This document shows, in pieces, positions 1 to 10,880 of a stretch of DNA of 64,000 bases. The stretch lies in contig NMRA01000230.1 in NCBI GenBank assembly GCA_002633005.1, positions 463,523 to 527,522 on the forward strand, given 5' to 3'. The number at the start of each line of letters is the position of its first letter. The first letter of the stretch is position 1. The position numbers and the translations under genes were made by a program. Origin of the DNA: Phoronis australis. Lineage: Eukaryota > Phoronida > Phoronidae. Below the pieces are notes generated by a model. It was not told the DNA's origin. It saw only the letters and a list, made by a program, of their open reading frames with translations, and made no database searches.

Positions 1-230
1 ATGTGAAATTGCGGATGCCGCAAAAACCCATGAAACGTACCATTTTTTATTTTTAGTAGAGCGGTTGAATATGACTATGTCTCGTAGGAAATTGCAATAG
101 TATATGATAATTTGTCTATTTGGCCGTGTGCCAAAAAGTTGGACATTTAGATGGTGTGGCGGGATGGCATTAAAAAAATTGAAAATTAGGACAGTCTGCC
201 AAGAGTAGGGCAATTGGCAAATACACTGTA

Positions 231-730
231 GATGACTGGCCAGAACAAGAAGTTTTTTAATTCTATGCACCAGAGAGGTTTAAAATTGCCTACCCGACTA
301 CCAGAGTTATTGTTGATGGCACAGAAATACCAGTTTAGAGCTCTGGCTTCCCAACATCCCAACAGGACATCTTTTAACTTACAAGAACAGGAACAGTGTT
401 ATGCTTCTTGTAGGTATATTGTCAGGTGGTTTATTATAGTACACATCCGCAAGTTTTGCTGGGTCCACCAGTGATTGCCAACTTATAGAGAGAAGTGATC
501 CACCTTGGATGTTTGACTCAGGAGACCCCGTCATGCCAGACAAGGGGTTCAATGTTCAGGACATCTTTGTGCCATTTGATATTCAACATACTCACGTTTT
601 TAAAAAATGCCGTCCAGTTCTCACCGAACACTCTACGAAAAAACCGTTAAACAACCTCCAAATTATTGGACTTGCCAAAACATGCAAAATTTTGACGGAG
701 TCATTCAACAAATCTAAAGTAATTTTATAA
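231..730 (+). pseudogene. PIF/Harbinger-type (DDE_Tnp_4) transposase remnant
   Basis: Reading across two frames gives a recognisable DDE superfamily transposase core of the PIF/Harbinger type: VIVDGTEIPV near 318-350, then after a frame change YKNRNSVMLLVG, GSTSDCQLIERSD and GDPVMPDKGFNVQD up to about 580. In this family the Asp of DGTE and the Asp of the (A)DKGF block are catalytic. The copy is dead: it has in-frame stops at EVF-stop, PV-stop and LL-stop and a frameshift near 376. The part after about 590 stays open to 730 but I cannot match it to the family. No terminal inverted repeats were identified. The family assignment comes from remembered motifs, not a search. Confidence 0.72.
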
Positions 731-1125
731 TCTAATGTCATTCATGTAGTCTTTATGTTAAGCAACTTCCGTGACTGTAATATACCAAAAAATAAATAAA
801 TTTGAAGTGGAACTATTGTAGTTTTCTGAAAAATTTGACGCAGTATTTTCTTGTTGACCATGACGAAATTTTGAAACAAAATTGTTTGGCTAATTTGAAG
901 TGATTGACAGTTATTTTCATATCTGATTCTCTTAATGCTTTTCTGAAAGCTTCAATAAACCAAAGTCAACTGAAACCAGATTGATCAACTTTTCAAACCT
1001 GCCAGAGAGCTATACACAAGTACCGCATACTACTGTTGTCGAATTTAAGAATCTCATGTTTATTAATACTAGTAGCAGTGCATAATAGTTATGATCAGTG
1101 TTCGAAATTCAGCAAATATGTGCTG
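731..1125. other. AT-rich spacer, no gene seen
   Basis: Stop codons are frequent in all frames and no protein motif was recognised. The right edge is the start of a stretch that recurs at 3675, beyond the first single-N junction. Confidence 0.5.
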
Positions 1126-1727
1126 ACCCGCCTGGCCAGTTAGACTAAAAATTTACTGGCCCGTGTACTAAGTTAACTTTTCAATGTTACTGGCCCGGCT
1201 GCAAATCCACTGGGTGGTTATCATTACAGTATCAAGTACATGTTCAATACCGATAATTTGCAGTTTTTCCTATATTCCACTGTGAAATGTACATTAGAAG
1301 CAGACACTTCGTGTAACCTTTAACTTGGAATAATTAAAAAAATGTCATTTCTCTCAAATCTAAAATCCAGGGTCACCTTATTCAAAAACTGAAATGTCTT
1401 CCAGGTAATTTATGATGTAAATGGACTGATACCACAACCCTTCAACGTGTACATCCAATAAGATTCTGTATGCTCTAAGATTTTGATTAATAGACACTTG
1501 ACACATTACTTCACTTGACATGTTTAGAAACAGCAATACATTCTCAAGTGTTATAGTACAATAATTTTTCAATTACTGCCTGACGGAAATGGTCATTGCA
1601 AAGCTCATTAAGTTTGAATAGCATAATTATAAGCTATCAGAATTTCGTCACGTACAACTCTGAATATCTTGTGATCTTTCTTATTGGTATAAAAATTCAA
1701 TACAAAGACATTGAAGTTCTCACGCTT

Positions 1728-1747
1728 ACTACACACACACACACACG
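1728..1747. repeat. Short (AC)n microsatellite
   Basis: A run of about nine CA/AC units lies just upstream of the LINE remnant. The matching position in the second copy, near 4285, is shorter and interrupted. Confidence 0.8.
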
Positions 1748-1774
1748 CCAAAACAACCGCCCACTTTAGGTAGG

Positions 1775-3673
1775 ATGTTGTCAGGAACCGTTAAGGTTAG
1801 CCAGTTTTTCCAGGCTGCCTGGTATTTATCTAAATTACCATTGTTTAATATCTCTTCTTTGAATGTGAAATCCTATTTCCAATATCTTAGGAAAATGACA
1901 AATTCATACCAAATGCTGGAGATGAAGGTGTTTATTATCCCTCAGCGAAAAAGTTTACATGGTCCAGGACAAATCCAGTCAAAAAGGCTAGGTTAGATTA
2001 TTTTCTTGTTACCCAACAATTACTCTCGCGTATCGAAAAGGTGGAAACCCAGTCGGGCTACCCATCGGACCATAACAACGTCGCCTTAACTATACAAATA
2101 ACTACGTTCAAAAAAGGACCGCGGTTTTGGAAATTTAATAACTCACTGCTAAAAGACAAAGAATATATTAATGTCAAGAATGAGATTTTGTGTACGAAAA
2201 CACAATATGCTCTTCCAGTATACCATTTGAGCAAAATACAAGAAATCGACTGATAATCTTCAGTTTTATGTATTTGATCAATTGTTTTGGAGACGTTATT
2301 GTTAAATATTCGAACGGTAACTATTCCGTGTTGTATCTCTAAGATAAAAGAAAAAATAGAAAAGGAAAGGACTTGGAAGAAGAGTTAATGTCCTTACAAG
2401 ATAGGTTCAATGAGAGTGACGATCCTGAAATTCCTGTTCTATTGCAAAATAAGAAGTCAGAATATGAGATTTATGCAGAGAATACATGCATGGAGTAATG
2501 GTCAGATCGAGAGCCAACTGGGTTGAAAATGGCGAAAAACCAAATATTTTTGTGCATTAAAAAACGAAATTTTGTGAATAAGAATGTAACTAAGCTACTG
2601 AGCTCCAATAACGCTATTATCAAGGAACAATCCGTTATCCTCTGGGAGATCACTTCATTTTATAAAAATTCATACTCCTGTAAAGACGGCGACCTTGTTG
2701 ATGTTAATTTAAATGAACTTTTGGCATTGTGCCCAATGCCTAAATTGAACCAGTCCAACCGAGTCGAATTTGAAAAAAATTACCACTTTTGAAGAAATTC
2801 ATGCAACTCTGAAAGACTTAAAAAACAACAAAAGTCCTGGCCCAGATGGTGTCACAATAGAATGTTTAATTTTTTTGGCCATACCTTAAATATTATTTGT
2901 TCCGATCTTTTGAAGAAGGTATCAATAAAGGAGAATTATCTACAACGCAAAAACAGGGTATTATCTCAATAATACCAAAAGAAAATATACCAAGAGAATT
3001 CATCAATTTCACTATTGAATATTGCTTACAAAATTTTGTCTGGTTGTATTGCAAGACGCCTAAAAAGCGTCCTCGGACCCCTTATTCACGAGAGCCAACA
3101 AGGTTTCATGAAAGGCAGATATATTGGGGGGAAACAAAATAATTTTATACGATGTAATTCAATTTTTAGATTGCAAACCCTTTCCCGGACTCCTCTTAAT
3201 GATTGAAAAGGCTTTCGACTCGGTTTCCTGGTTTTCCATCCTCAAGGCATTATCATACTTTAACTTCGGCCGAATGTTCATTGACGTGGTCAAAACACTC
3301 TACAACAAATCTTGTCTTTGTGTTCTCCAACATGGATTTTTCACTGAATTTTTTGAAATGGGGAGAGGCTGTCGTCAAGGAGACCCTATTTCTCCTTACC
3401 TTTTTGTTTTATGTGTAGAAATATTGGGTAATTTAATTCGTCGGGATGGTGGCATCACTGGGATCAGCAAGGCATTTCTGAGTTTAAGTTTATCCAGTAC
3501 GCTGACGACACTTGTTTAAGTTTGGACGGTTCTGATCATCTTTGAATTTAATTGACCAATTTGCGAAATTTTCTGGTTTGAAGCCAAACATCGAGAAAAC
3601 AAGATATGTTTGGATTGGTTCAAAAAAAAGACTCTGACGAAAAACTTTGTGTGAGTGAGAACCTTTTATGGAC
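1775..3673 (+). pseudogene. L1/Tx1-like LINE ORF2 remnant, first copy
   Basis: Pieces of one non-LTR retrotransposon ORF2 lie in order but in changing frames. The C-terminal end of an apurinic-like endonuclease (GYPSDHNNVALT, about 2056-2091) is followed by a linker, then reverse transcriptase motifs: NKSPGPDGVTIE (about 2828), QQGFMKGRYIG (about 3100), EKAFDSVSW (about 3207), GCRQGDPISPYLF (about 3369) and YADD (about 3498-3509). Many frameshifts and stops are present. Motif A reads MIEKAFD, so the first Asp of the usual DFEKAFD block is missing, apparently by an in-frame deletion. The sequence is cut at the N at 3674 and continues, by homology, in the second copy beyond 6184. Confidence 0.85.
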
Positions 3674-3674
3674 N
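3674..3674. other. Single-N assembly junction
   Basis: One ambiguous base sits exactly between the end of the 1126-3673 block and the start of its repeat at 3675. I read it as a contig join of unknown size. Confidence 0.8.
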
Positions 3675-6184
3675 ACCCGCCCGGCCAGTTAGACTGAAAA
3701 TTTACTGGCCCGGGTACTAAGTTAACTTTTCAATGTTACTGGCCCGGCCGCAAATCCACTGGGTGGTTATCATCCTCCAATACAGTATCAAGTACATCGT
3801 CAATACCGATAATTTGCAGTTTTACCTATATTCCACTGTGAAATGTACATTAGAAACAGACACTTAGTGTAACCTATAACTTGGAATAATTAACAAAATG
3901 TCATTTCTCTCAAATCTAAAATCCAGGGTCACCTTATTCAAAAACTGAAATGTCTTCCACGTAAATTGTGATGTAAATGGACTGATACCACAACCCTTCA
4001 ACGTGTACATCCAATTATATTCTGTATGCTCTAAGATTTTGATTAATAGACACTTGACACATTACTTCACTTGACATGTTTAGAAACAGCAATATATTCT
4101 CAAGTGTTATAGTACAATAATTTTTCAATTACTGCCTGACGGAAAAGGTCATTGCAAAGCTCATTAAGTTTGAATAGCATATAAGCTATCAGAATCTCGT
4201 CACGTACAACTCTGAATATCTTGTGATCTTTCTTATTGGTATAAAAAACAATGCAAAGACATTGAAGTTCTCACTCTTACTGCACACACGCACCCGCCAA
4301 AACAACCACCCACTTTAGGTAGGATGTTGTTAGGAAACGTTAAGGTTAGCCAGTTTTTCCAGGCTGCCTGGTATTTATCTAAATTACCATTATTTAATAT
4401 CTCTTCTTTGAATGTGAAATCCTATTTCCAATATCATAGGAAAATGACAAATTCATACCAAATGCTGGAGATGAAAGCAAAAAAGTTTACATGGTCCAGT
4501 CAAAAAGGCTAGGTTAGATTATTTTCTTGTTACCCAAGAATTACTCTCGAGTATCAAAAGGTGGAAACACAGTTGGGCTACCCATCGGACCATAACAACG
4601 TCGCCTTAACTATACAAATAACTACGTTCAAAAAAGGACCGCCGTTTTGGAAATTTAATAACTCACTGCTAAAAGACAAAGAATATATTAATGTCAAGAA
4701 TGAGATTTTGTGTACGAAAACACAGTATGCTCTTCCAGTATACGATTTGAGCAAAATACAAGAAATTGACTCTGATAATCTTCAGTTTTATGTATTTGAT
4801 CAATTGTTTTTGGAGACGTTATTGTTAAATATTCGAACGGTAACTATTCCGTGTTGTATCTCTAGGATAAAAGATAAAATACAAAAGGAAAAGACTTGGA
4901 AGAACAGTTAATGTCCTTACAAGATTGGTTCAATGAGAGTGACGATCCTGAAATTCCTGTTCTATTGCAAAATAAGAAGTCAGAATATGAGATTTATGCA
5001 GAGAATACATGCATGGAGTAATAATGGTCAGATCGAGAGCCAACTGGGTTGAAAATGGCGAAAAACCAAACCAAATATTTTTGTGAATAAGAATGTTACT
5101 ATGCTACTGAGCTCCAATAACGCTATTATCAAGGAACAATCCGTTATCCTCTGGGAGATCACTTCATTTTATAAAAATTCATACTCCTGTAAAGACGGCG
5201 ACCTTGTTGATGTTAATTTAAATGAACTTTTGGCATTGTGCCCAATGCCTAAATTGAACCAGTCCAACCGAGTCGAACTTGAAAAAAATTACCACTTTTG
5301 AGGAAATTCATGCAACTCTGAAATACTTAAAAAACAACAAAAGTCCTGGCCCAGATGGTGTCACAATAGAATGTTTAATTTTTTTTTGGCCATACCTTAA
5401 ATATTATTTGTTCCGATCTTTTGAAGAAGGTATCAATAAAGGAGAATTATCTACAACGCAAAAACAGGGTATTATCTCAATAATACCAAAAGAAAATATA
5501 CTAAGAGAATTCATCAATTTCACTATTGAATATTGCTTACAAAATTTTGTCTGGTTGTATTGCAAGACGCCTAAAAAGCGTCCTCGGACCCCTTATTCAC
5601 GAGAGCCAACAAGGTTTCATGAAAGGCAGATATATTGGGGGGAAACAAAATAATTTTATACGATGTAATTCAATTTTTAGATTGCAAACCCTTTCCCGGA
5701 CTCCTCTTAATGATTGAAAAGGCTTTCGACTCAGTTTCCTGGTTTTCCATCCTCAAGGCATTATCATACTTTAACTTCGGCCGAATGTTCATTGACGTGG
5801 TCAAAACACTCTACAACAAATCTTGTCTTTGTGTTCTCCAACATGGATTTTTCACTGAATTTTTTGAAATGGGGAGAGGCTGTCGTCAAGGAGACCCTAT
5901 TTCTCCTTACCTTTTTGTTTTATGTGTAGAAATATTGGGTAATTTAATTCGTCGGGATGGTGGCATCACTGGGATCAGCAAGGCATTTCTGAGTTTAAGT
6001 TTATCCAGTACGCTGACGACACTTGTTTAAGTTTGGACGGTTCTGATCATCTTTGAATTTAATTGACCAATTTGCGAAATTTTCTGGTTTGAAGCCAAAC
6101 ATCGAGAAAACAAGATATGTTTGGATTGGTTCAAAAAAAAGACTCTGACGAAAAACTTTGTGTGAGTGAGAACCTTTTATGGAC
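3675..6184. repeat. 2.5-kb block repeated from 1126-3673 (second copy)
   Basis: This is the second copy of the preceding block. It differs by point changes and small indels (for example it lacks about 12 bases present near 1970), a level compatible with two haplotypes of one locus. Unlike the first copy it continues past 6184 into the rest of the LINE, so it is the more complete version. Confidence 0.8.
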
Positions 6185-7235
6185 CAAAAAACCTTTCATG
6201 TTTTTGGTAATTGACTTCTCCACTGATTATAATACAATGCCGGGTATTAACTATAGTTCCAGGCCTTTGGAAATTAAGAAAATGGTGGGCTCTTGGTCAA
6301 GAAGAATTCTTATTGTTTTAGGTAAATTGACTGTGTTTAAGACTTTTTTATTGCCCAAGATTGTTCATTTGCTTCAATCTCTCCCTAGCCCCTCAATTAA
6401 CATGATTCAAGAATTAGAGCGAATTTTCTTTGGCTTCATTTGGAATGGGAAGAATGGCAGAGTTAGCCGAAATGAAATTGTACAAAATCAGGATCATGGT
6501 GGTTTAAAAATGGTTCATGTTAGTTTTTTTATTAATTCTTTGAAAATATCGTGGCTTCCAAGTTATATTTTTAAAATTTTACATAATAAATCACAAGCGG
6601 TAAATATTTATGACACCTTAGTACAGTCACTTCAGACAGCTTGTAAATTTAAAAACAAGTGGTCATCTGAGATAGATATAAACGGTGCTATAAATAATGT
6701 AAATTTTAGTGACTCTGATGTATGGTGGAGAAAATTAAATAAACTCCCCTCCAATTGCGTTGATTTCAGTACCGCTTAATTCACAGAATATTACCAACTA
6801 ACAATTATTTAAATAAAATTAAAATAAAAACAAGTGATCTATGCTCTTTCTGTGGGGAACACAGTGAAACATTTCTCCATCTCTTTTGGGAATGTTGTCT
6901 TGTCTCCCGTTTCTGGCTCCCGTTTTCTGAGTGCTTAAAACATATGTAAATTTTCATGTGGACAAGATAGCAGTGTTTATTATTTTTGGGAAACATTCAG
7001 TCGGAAAATTGTAACATTAATCTGTTAATCGTGGTAGCAAAAATTACACATTTAGCCAAAAGCTTGTTAAAAAAACCTTAATTTCCAATTGTTCATTAAC
7101 TTTATTAAATTAAATCCTGAAGGAAATACGGTACTTGCTGGCTAATGATTTAATGTTATTCTTTGTAAATGTTGTATACTGTATTGTTTTATGTCACATG
7201 TAATTATCATGCTAGAGCAAAATAAAAATATGGAA
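4324..7235 (+). pseudogene. L1/Tx1-like LINE ORF2 remnant, second and longer copy
   Basis: The same element as at 1775-3673, but running to its 3' end. The endonuclease SDHN block lies near 4590 and the RT motifs (PGPDG, GCRQGDP, YADD at about 6009-6020) follow. An open stretch at 6117-6779 encodes the thumb and C-terminal region (FKTFLLPKIVHLLQSLP, IFFGFIWNGKNGR, GGLKMVHV). Beyond a stop comes a zinc-knuckle-like tail (SDLCSFCGEHSETFLHLFWE, about 6830-6890) typical of L1/Tx1-type ORF2 ends. The AATAAAAATATGGAAAA stretch near 7220 probably marks the 3' terminus. Motif A again lacks its first Asp, and frameshifts break the frame, so it cannot encode an active enzyme. Confidence 0.85.
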
Positions 7236-7431
7236 AAAATTCATACCTTTTACCGACATCACCCAGCTGTCTAATTCCTCTGTCAATATTTTTATGTTAT
7301 TGCCTTCCAAAAGGATTTGATCTACTGTTTCAGTTTGTGACTGGCAGAAAGTACATACATCAGAGTTCACCAAGTTGATTTTTAAGAAAAGAATTCGTTC
7401 ACTGGAATTATTCTATGTAATACTTTTTATC
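7236..7431 (-). pseudogene. C-terminal scrap of a second LINE, opposite strand (repeated at 8598-8789)
   Basis: On the minus strand this reads NSDVCTFCQSQTETVDQ, a Cys-rich motif like the SDxCxFCG...ETxxHLFWxC tail of L1/Tx1-type ORF2 proteins. It belongs to another element than the plus-strand LINE that ends immediately to its left, so two LINE 3' ends meet tail to tail. The same scrap recurs at 8598-8789 inside the repeated block. Confidence 0.55.
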
Positions 7432-8036
7432 GTAATCTATTTTGCCCGGGGTACGCCACGAGCTATGTTGCAGAGTAAAACAAGAGGAGGATTGCGAATA
7501 TTGTCCTTTATTATGACGTCAATAGATAAAACTAACTAAGACTCTGCAAGATGGGCATGGACAAAACGCCATAATGGCAGCACGGGAATGATGACATCGA
7601 CCATCCGAGGAAGCGGAACCCGGGCAATAACAAGGTTAGACTATGATAAAATATAGGTACTAAACGAGATAACAGCAAATTAGAATACATAAGTCTAGAA
7701 TAGAAGAGACAACAACATAACGAAATGGAAGTAAAGTGAACTAGAACTAATGACTAGAAATTGAAGCCGGCAACTACAGGCCTTGGGCCACAGGCTGCAA
7801 CAACAGACCTGCGAACGGGAGGAGGCCGGCTGCAACAACAGACCGGACCTAGCGGGCTGAAACCACAGACCCAGAAGAGTGGGAGGGGCTGAAAAGCAAA
7901 GTGAGAGAAGTGGGGAGCTGCAACAACAGGCTCACCAGGAGTTCAAGAAGCCTGGGGAAGAGGAAAAGCAGACATGCGAATGTAGTTTTTTAGTGCGTCC
8001 GATTTCCAGCGCCCCATGCGCTGGATCACCGGTTCA
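7432..8036 (-). pseudogene. DIRS/Ngaro-type element, 3' end with catalytic Tyr, first copy
   Basis: On the minus strand, just inside the N at 8037, the frame reads GRWKSDALKNYIRMSAFPLP: the end of a tyrosine recombinase with the nucleophile Tyr in KNYIR. The run of six T at 7986-7991 keeps this frame intact, whereas the repeated copy has five T and is frameshifted there. About 500 bases of 3' non-coding sequence follow, ending near TTGCCCGGGG at 7441. A similar terminal stretch occurs in inverse orientation at about 58440-58530, which helps place the element's end. Confidence 0.7.
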
Positions 8037-8037
8037 N
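8037..8037. other. Single-N assembly junction
   Basis: One ambiguous base lies between the two copies of the 1.36-kb block (6673-8036 and 8038-9377). Confidence 0.8.
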
Positions 8038-9377
8038 TAGATATAAACGGTGCTATAAATAATGTAAATTTTAGTGACTCTGATGTATGGTGGAGAAAAT
8101 TAAATAAACTCCCTTCCAATTGAGTTGATTTCAGTACCGCTTAATTCACAGAATATTACCAACTAACAATTATTTAAATAAAATTAAAATAAAAACAAGT
8201 GATCTATGCTCTTTCTGTGGGGAACACAGTGAAACATTTCTCCTTGGGAATGTTGTCTTGTCTCCGGTTTCTGGCTCCCGTTTTCTGGGTGCTTAAAACA
8301 TATGTAAATTTTCATGTGGACAAGATAGCAGTGTTTTTTATTTTTTGGAAACATTCAGTCAGAAAATTGCAACATTAATCTGTTAATCGTGGTAGCAAAA
8401 ATTACACATTTAGCCAAAAGTTTGTTAAAAAAACCTTAATTTCCAATTGTTCATTAACTTTATTAAATTAAATCCTGAAAGAAAAACGGTACTTGCTGGC
8501 TAATGATTTAATGTTATTCTTTGTAAATGTTGTATACTGTATTGTTTTATGTCACATGTAATTATCATGCTAGAGCAAAATAAAAATATGGAAAAAATTC
8601 ATACCTTTTACCGACATCACCCACCTGTCTAATTCCTCTGTCAATATTTTTATGTTATTGCCTTCCAAAAGGATTTGATCTACTTTTTCAGTTTGTGACA
8701 GGCAGATAGTACATACATCAGAGTTCACCAAGTTGATTTTTAAGAAAAGAATTCGTTCAAAGGAAGTATTCTATGTAATACTTTTTATCGTAATCTATTT
8801 TGCCCGGGGTACGCCACGAGCTATGTTGCAGAGTAAAACAAGAGGAGGATTGCGAATATTGTCATTTATTATGACGTAATAGATAAAACTAACTAAGACT
8901 CTTTAAGATGGGCATGGACAAAACGCCATAATGGCAGCACGGGAATGCTGACATCGCCCATCCGAGGAAGCGGAACCCGGGCAATAACAAGGTTAGACTA
9001 TGATAGAATATAGGTACTAAACGAGATAACAGCAAATTAGAATACATAAGTCTAGAATAGAAAAAACAAGAACATTACGAAATAGAAGTAAAGTGAACTA
9101 GAACTAATGACTAGAAATTGAAGCCGGCAACTACAGGCCTTGGGCCACAGGCTGCAACAACAGACCTGCGAACGGGAGGAGGCCGGCTGCAACAACAGAC
9201 CGGACCTAATGGGCTGAAACCACAGGCCCAGAGGAAAGCAAAGTGAGAGAAGTGGGGAGCTGCAACAACAGGCTCATCAGGAGTTCAAGAAGCCTGGGGA
9301 AGAGGAAAAGCAGACATGCGAATGTAGTTTTTAGTGCGTCAGATTTCCAGCGCCCCATGCGCTGGATCACCGGTTCA
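8038..9377. repeat. 1.36-kb block repeated from 6673-8036 (second copy)
   Basis: Second copy of the block. It holds the LINE 3' end (8038-8597), the minus-strand LINE scrap (8598-8789) and the start of the longer DIRS/Ngaro copy. It continues past 9377 into recombinase sequence that the first copy lacks. Confidence 0.8.
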
Positions 9378-10307
9378 GCGACGCCACGGCTGGCCGCAGA
9401 GGTGGCGGCGCCAATGCGAAAGCTATGAGACGTATAAGCCTTGGTGTCAAGTCCTACAAAGGAAACCACTTTAGTTAACATGGAGTTGAAGCAGGAACGG
9501 GTAACCGGTGATCCACTGAGGTGTTGGAACAAGGGGCCAGGAGAGGGCTGAAAAGTAGACAAGTACAAGGTTAGGGCAGCTAGTGGGCAATGGGGAGATT
9601 GGCTGGACGGAATTGTAAGTGACACTGGTCCCGAGCTGTGCTTGAAGGTACGAATAGTGATGACCACATAATCGCCAGAGGGGGGGGGGGAAGACGACGT
9701 CGCTGACCTGTATGACGTGAGAGTAGAGTGAGGAGGTGACTGTGAATTCACCTACCCTCAGGAAGGCATGGAAGGCTAAGAGGAACATAGCACGTGCGAG
9801 AACCGAGTCGGCAAAAGAGCCGAGTACAGAAGGGCAGGCGTCAAACAAGCGGTGAAGCAAAGCGGATGTAATGGACATGCGTGTGTCAGAAGAAGGGCGC
9901 AGATTGGAGGTGCCTTTTAGGATTTTTTGATGAAAAAGGAGGAAGTGGGGTCAGGGAGGTTGTCAAGCTTGTGGACAAAACTAATGGCAGAGACATAGGA
10001 CTGGATAGACGAGCTACTAAGGCCAGATTCGAAGAGATGAGAGATGTAGAGGGCCAGGAAAGAGGTATTAATGGGCAAGGTGAGCGGAGAGTTGTTAGAG
10101 GAGAGGTGAAACTGTGCGAGGTTACGCAGGATGCGGGTGTAGGACTGAAGAGTGGAGGGGGCCAGGGAAGCCGGGAGCAGTCTGGTCACTCTGTCAGGAG
10201 GTGCTGTGGGATCGGTGTCGGATGAGGGCTGAGCCAATAACCCTGGGAAAAGGCGACCTGAAAGTTGAAACGAGAAAGTGCGTCAGCGATGATGTTATTG
10301 TAGCCGG
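8790..10307 (-). pseudogene. DIRS/Ngaro-type retroelement: RNase H tail plus tyrosine recombinase
   Basis: Minus-strand reading begins at the N at 10308 with GYNNIIADALSRF, the end of an RNase H domain (N..AD.LSR). A tyrosine recombinase follows: N-terminal SAM-like region (LQSYTRILRNLAQFH, then SSIQSYVSAISF), catalytic Arg block FHAFLRVGEF, box II SHSFRIGAAT (H..R) and GRWKSDA, with Trp at the position that is His or Trp in this family. RT/RNase H followed by recombinase fits DIRS-like or Ngaro-like YR retrotransposons. Frame breaks occur near 9917, at an 11-G run (9680-9690), and at a five-T run before the Tyr block near 9330. Short plus-strand ORFs here are shadows. The upstream RT is cut off by the N. 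Confidence 0.8.
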
Positions 10308-10308
10308 N
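10308..10308. other. Single-N assembly junction
   Basis: The DIRS-type element is cut within its RNase H region and an unrelated Penelope-like 3' end begins on the next base. I saw no overlap between the two flanks, so the distance across this join is unknown. Confidence 0.75.
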
Positions 10309-10790
10309 GAGATGAGTAATGCAAAATAAACCCTAAGGACTAGTATCAAAATAAGGAGACAAGTGTCAAAATAATGACGATAAATGCATTTAACAAGTTG
10401 AATTTAATTTGTACAGAAAGATCTTGAATATTATGTTTTTTGGAATTGAAATGATTACCTATAGTATCAGAAATGATTTTATGTATTATGATAAATCTAT
10501 GATTACGAAACCGAGTTTGTAGATTATGCTGAGTTTGTCCTACGTATTGGATAGAACATTTTTTACAAGTTATGAAGTAAATAATATTGTTGGTGGTGCA
10601 ATCAGAATAATGTTTTATTTCAAAGTTTTCATTGGTTTGGGAAGACTGGAAAAAAGTGCTATCGTTGATGAAGTTACACATTTTACACCTAGTTTTGTTA
10701 CATTGTGTGTTGCCAATAGGTTTGTCAGTTTGGTGTATATTGTCGATATTAGCTTTAACTAAATATTTTTTTTAGATTTTTACGTTTTCT
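10309..10790 (-). pseudogene. Penelope-like element fragment: GIY-YIG endonuclease and 3' end
   Basis: The minus-strand frame is open from about 10790 to 10346. It contains the Cys motif CNKTRCKMC and a GIY-YIG nuclease core, NIIYFITCKKCSIQYVGQT followed by LQTRFRNHR; in this fold the two Tyr and the downstream Arg are active-site residues. The combination of a CxxxxCxxC-type linker and GIY-YIG at the C terminus is typical of Penelope-like elements. The RT domain that should lie upstream is absent. The 3' non-coding part (10309-10420) is shared, inverted, with about 58071-58185, including ATTATTTTGACACTTGT. Confidence 0.78.
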
Positions 10791-10867
10791 AATCTAAAAA
10801 ATATTTAGTTAAAGCTAATATCGACAATATACACCAAACTGACAAACCTATTGGCAACACACAATGT
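10700..10867. repeat. Inverted repeat, about 78-bp arms, at a Penelope-like fragment
   Basis: The arm 10700-10778 is the reverse complement of 10791-10867, with about 12 bases between them. Both arms encode the same stretch upstream of the GIY-YIG domain (KANIDNIHQTDKPIGNTQC), once on each strand. Beyond 10867 the right side diverges. Inverted partial copies are a known outcome of Penelope-like insertion, but an assembly chimera is also possible. Confidence 0.8.
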
Positions 10868-10880
10868 GTGAAACACTACT

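Larger units (their letters stand above)
1126..3673. repeat. 2.5-kb block repeated at 3675-6184 (first copy)
   Basis: This stretch runs exactly up to the single N at 3674 and is repeated almost base for base from 3675 to 6184, with a few small indels and substitutions. Because the end of one segment equals the start of the next, it looks like a dovetail overlap between two contigs that was scaffolded instead of merged. It could also be a true tandem duplication, but the N exactly at the boundary argues against that. It starts in non-coding sequence containing repeated ACTGGCCCG motifs and contains the 5' part of a LINE. Confidence 0.8.
6673..8036. repeat. 1.36-kb block repeated at 8038-9377 (first copy)
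   Basis: This stretch ends exactly at the N at 8037 and is repeated at 8038-9377 with small differences. It covers the LINE 3' end, a minus-strand LINE scrap and the 3' end of a tyrosine-recombinase element. It has the same suffix-prefix geometry as the block at 1126. Confidence 0.8.

Noticed and set aside
9881-10225. 114-codon plus-strand ORF rich in Gly and Arg
   Set aside because: It lies antisense to the tyrosine-recombinase frame, which carries recognisable motifs.
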